Shown here in pieces: positions 62,178 to 64,000 of a DNA stretch of 64,000 nt. The translations under genes and the position numbers were made by a program. Position 1 is the first letter of the stretch, and each line of letters opens with the position of its first letter. The stretch comes from Bacillota bacterium (GTDB taxonomy: Bacteria; Bacillota; DTU025; MWDF01), in assembly GCA_029565935.1 (NCBI GenBank), contig JAKQNF010000015.1, positions 44,782 to 108,781 on the forward strand, given 5' to 3'. The notes below the pieces were generated by a model. That model was given only the letters and a program-made list of their open reading frames with translations. It was not told where the DNA came from and made no database searches.

Positions 62178-62304
62178 AGGCTCCTTGGTAGATTGGGTCC
62201 TATCCGGAAGGCCCCTCTCACGAAGTGCCCGGTAGAAAGCCAAGGCACTTAAACGTATGCTCGGAAGAATGTTCGGATAGGCGAGCCTCGGCCTTCCCTT
62301 TTTT
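62178..62304 (+). ncRNA. Structured RNA-like segment ending in a T-run, unknown
   Basis: Nested complementary arms: AGGCTC (62178-62183) with GAGCCT (62283-62288), CCTATCCG (62199-62206) with CGGATAGG (62274-62281), and a local hairpin AAGTGCC/GGCACTT (62224-62248). A competing pair GGAAGGCC (62206-62213) with GGCCTTCC (62290-62297) precedes six T. This could be a small RNA, a switch before the AraC gene, or an elaborate tRNA terminator. I match it to no known family. Confidence 0.45.
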
Positions 62305-62564
62305 CGCGTTTTGTTCGAATACATTCCCATCTCTCGTAAAGATATGCCCCATATGAATTGGCTGCCTGATGTCGGGGTGGCCTTCTCAAGGTTCAAGAAG
62401 GGTGAAGACGGCGAGACGATATAACAATTCTGCATCTGGTCGTACGGATACGAAGGGCAGAGCTCCAGAAGCCGCATAATGACCATCCCTCGTCTAGAGA
62501 CCACCGCAATTGAAATCAAGATTTGGCTGCGGCAAGCCGATAAGATCATATCGGAGGTGGGCGT

Positions 62565-63473
62565 ATGGAAGAGGAAAAAGTCTGTGCCGTACAGAAGATG
62601 CAGGACTATATCCATGAGAACATCATGGCTCCCATCACCCTTTCGGCTCTTGCGCGGTATTGCGGATACTCCCCTTTCCACAGCATCCGTGTCTTCAAGG
62701 AGCTGATGGGAAGGACGCCGTTCGAGTACATCCGCATGATCCGTCTAGCAAAAGCCGCACTGAGGCTAAGGGACGGGAATGTCAGGGTGCTGGATACCGC
62801 ACTGGATTTCATGTTCGACAGCCATGAGGGTTTCACAAGGGCATTCTCAAAAGAATTCGGAATCACTCCTTCACATTACAGAAGGAGGCCGTCTCCCATA
62901 AGGCTGTTCATGCCCTCCTCCGTACTGTCCTACTACAATTATCTGCAGAGAGGAGAGACGACCATGGAAAAGGAACATGATGCCGTCACTGTCTTCGTCC
63001 AGGTTATCGAACGACCGGAAAGGAAGCTGATACTAAAAAGAGGGAAATCGGCCCAGGATTATTTCGAATTCTGCGAAGAGGTCGGCTGCGATGTATGGGG
63101 CATACTGTGCAGCGTAAAAGAAGCACTCTACGAACCGATCGGCGCATGGCTACCCGATAGGCTGATACCGGCAGGTACTTCCAGATATGTCCAGGGGGTG
63201 GAAGTACCTAATGATTATTCCGGCATCGTTCCTGAGGGATTCGAGATCATCGGCCTTGGACCTTGCAGCATGATGGTATTCCAAGGACCCGCGTACGACG
63301 ACGACGACGCTTCCTTCTGCGATGCGATCAGCTTCGTACAGGAATCAATCGAGAAGTACAAGCCGTCGACCTATGGCTATGCATGGGCAGATGAGGAATC
63401 GCCGCGTTTTCAGCTGGAGCCCCAGGGCTGGCGAGGCTATATCGAGGCCCGGCCCGTGAAGAGACTGGTCTGA
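62565..63473 (+). CDS. AraC-family regulator with GyrI-like effector domain
   Basis: A 302-aa regulator. The two AraC helix-turn-helix motifs occupy residues 1-105 (TLSALARYCGYSPFHSIRVF, ALDFMFDSHEGFTRAFSKEF). The C-terminal half is a GyrI-like ligand-binding domain (VFVQVIERPERKLILKRGK, VPEGFEIIGLGPCSMMVFQG). Similar to Rob/SoxS-GyrI fusions that sense drugs or small hydrophobics. GGAGGT precedes the ATG at 62565. Confidence 0.92.
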   Translation: MEEEKVCAVQKMQDYIHENIMAPITLSALARYCGYSPFHSIRVFKELMGRTPFEYIRMIRLAKAALRLRDGNVRVLDTALDFMFDSHEGFTRAFSKEFGITPSHYRRRPSPIRLFMPSSVLSYYNYLQRGETTMEKEHDAVTVFVQVIERPERKLILKRGKSAQDYFEFCEEVGCDVWGILCSVKEALYEPIGAWLPDRLIPAGTSRYVQGVEVPNDYSGIVPEGFEIIGLGPCSMMVFQGPAYDDDDASFCDAISFVQESIEKYKPSTYGYAWADEESPRFQLEPQGWRGYIEARPVKRLV

Positions 63474-63530
63474 CCTTACTGGCCTCTAGAAGGCTGCCGG
63501 CTTTGGCCACATCTTACGAAAGGTAAAGGA

Positions 63531-63562
63531 GGGCGCGGATCATCAGATCCGCGTCCTTCTTC
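63531..63562 (+). terminator. Terminator of the AraC/GyrI gene
   Basis: Ten-bp stem GGGCGCGGAT/ATCCGCGTCC (one G-U) followed by TTCTTC, 58 nt past the stop. Confidence 0.65.
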
Positions 63563-63648
63563 ATATCCGGCGATGCGATGACGATGAGCGGTTGTCTACA
63601 CAGTTGGGCACATATGTATAACATAGCCTTCTCTATTGGTCGTCATCT

Positions 63649-64000
63649 TCAGCCGGATATCTTTATACGGCATTCACATCCGTCGAACAGCGTGCTTTTC
63701 ACATCGAACGAAGCTTCGCTGTCCAACCCTGCGATCATGCCCTTCATCGGATCGAGGCAATAGATGCGGCAAGGACTTGCTGTACCCATCCTTTTCGCCA
63801 TGGCGCATAGCATGCAGCCTGACGTCACCGCCGTAAACCCATCACTCTCATTGTCAGGCTCCAGCTTCCATTGGGCACAGCCCATCAAGTCCGACAGCTT
63901 GAAGAATACGTCCTCCTTAGTGGTTATACCGAGCTGAGCCGCCCTGACTTTCCCTCCTGCCATCTGTTCTAGTTCTTTCTGAGCGGTGATCTTCTCCAGT
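63649..64000 (-). CDS. Cysteine-rich protein, L-2-amino-thiazoline-4-carboxylate hydrolase-like, 5' partial
   Basis: The frame stays open to the right edge, so the N-terminus lies outside. The visible 116 residues end with a cysteine-rich core, SGCMLCAMAKRMGTASPC, then YCLDPMKGMIAGL, and a terminal TLFDGCECRIKI. This pattern resembles the ATC-hydrolase-like/DUF6125 group, which is common in anaerobes and whose role is mostly unproven. The cysteines could bind a metal or cluster. The assignment is by pattern memory only. Confidence 0.55.
   Translation of the reverse strand, partial: LEKITAQKELEQMAGGKVRAAQLGITTKEDVFFKLSDLMGCAQWKLEPDNESDGFTAVTSGCMLCAMAKRMGTASPCRIYCLDPMKGMIAGLDSEASFDVKSTLFDGCECRIKISG

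Noticed and set aside
62115..62681. 188-codon minus-strand frame over tRNA-Leu and the AraC start
   Set aside because: It runs antisense through the tRNA and the start of a well-supported gene and contains the arginine-rich pattern typical of translated tRNA.

Overview
The window looks like the chromosome of an obligately anaerobic, amino-acid and organic-acid fermenting bacterium. The gene content fits Synergistota (Cloacibacillus/Synergistes-like): a trimeric [FeFe]-hydrogenase, ferredoxin-linked ETF, butyrate kinase/phosphotransbutyrylase, many LIV-type ABC importers, a TRAP importer, M20 amidohydrolases, threonine dehydrogenase/KBL and frequent AGG/ATA codons. This is an inference from content and codon style. 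A clostridial relative cannot be excluded, and the T-box riboswitch would also suit that reading.

Region 1 (1-17.4 kb, all minus strand) reads as one long catabolic operon. In transcription order it holds an M20D amidohydrolase, livK, livH, livM, livG, livF, two different LarA-type nickel-pincer racemase/epimerase homologues, a DRE-TIM metallolyase, a two-piece UxaA/SuyAB-type dehydratase, butyrate kinase, phosphotransbutyrylase, a PucR regulator, etfB, etfA with an N-terminal ferredoxin domain, and the start of a GlcD-type FAD oxidase. Together these suggest import of an alpha-hydroxy acid, epimerisation, dehydration, oxidation through an electron-bifurcating LctBCD-like complex, C-C bond cleavage and ATP formation through acyl-CoA/acyl-phosphate. 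No pathway with exactly this set is known to me. It is the best candidate for an undescribed system here.

Region 2 (17.7-25.4 kb, minus) holds a sugar-isomerase-like TIM barrel, a small protein, and an operon dctP-dctQ-dctM / enolase-superfamily (NSAR/OSBS type) / PepT-like M20 peptidase / LacI regulator. I read the operon as a candidate N-acyl-amino-acid uptake, racemisation and deacylation module.

Region 3 (26.1-32.0 kb) holds the plus-strand hydCBA hydrogenase operon converging on an rrf2-hcp nitrosative-stress operon that has a perfect 18-bp palindrome upstream.

Region 4 (32.5-41.3 kb) holds cinA with a degenerate PncC site, a GNAT enzyme, and a second hydroxy-acid locus: fadR-livK-livH-livM-livG-livF-larA.

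Region 5 (41.7-52.5 kb) is accessory and in part AT-rich. It holds a frameshifted ChrB-like gene, a PlsC/zinc-ribbon protein, gamma-glutamyltransferase, an orphan ABC lipoprotein behind a T-box riboswitch whose specifier reads UUC (Phe), a tandem-GNAT protein, an MFS efflux pump and an FGE-like secreted protein.

Region 6 (52.5-59.5 kb) is housekeeping: tRNA-Lys and tRNA-Met, tdh-kbl, a NifU-like protein, ychF, hsp20, mscL and lysA.

Region 7 (59.8-62.2 kb) is a decayed integrative element beside tRNA-Leu: a truncated ImmA/IrrE, two small proteins, and an integrase that has lost the box containing its first catalytic Arg. A structured RNA-like segment, an AraC/GyrI regulator and a partial cysteine-rich gene close the window.
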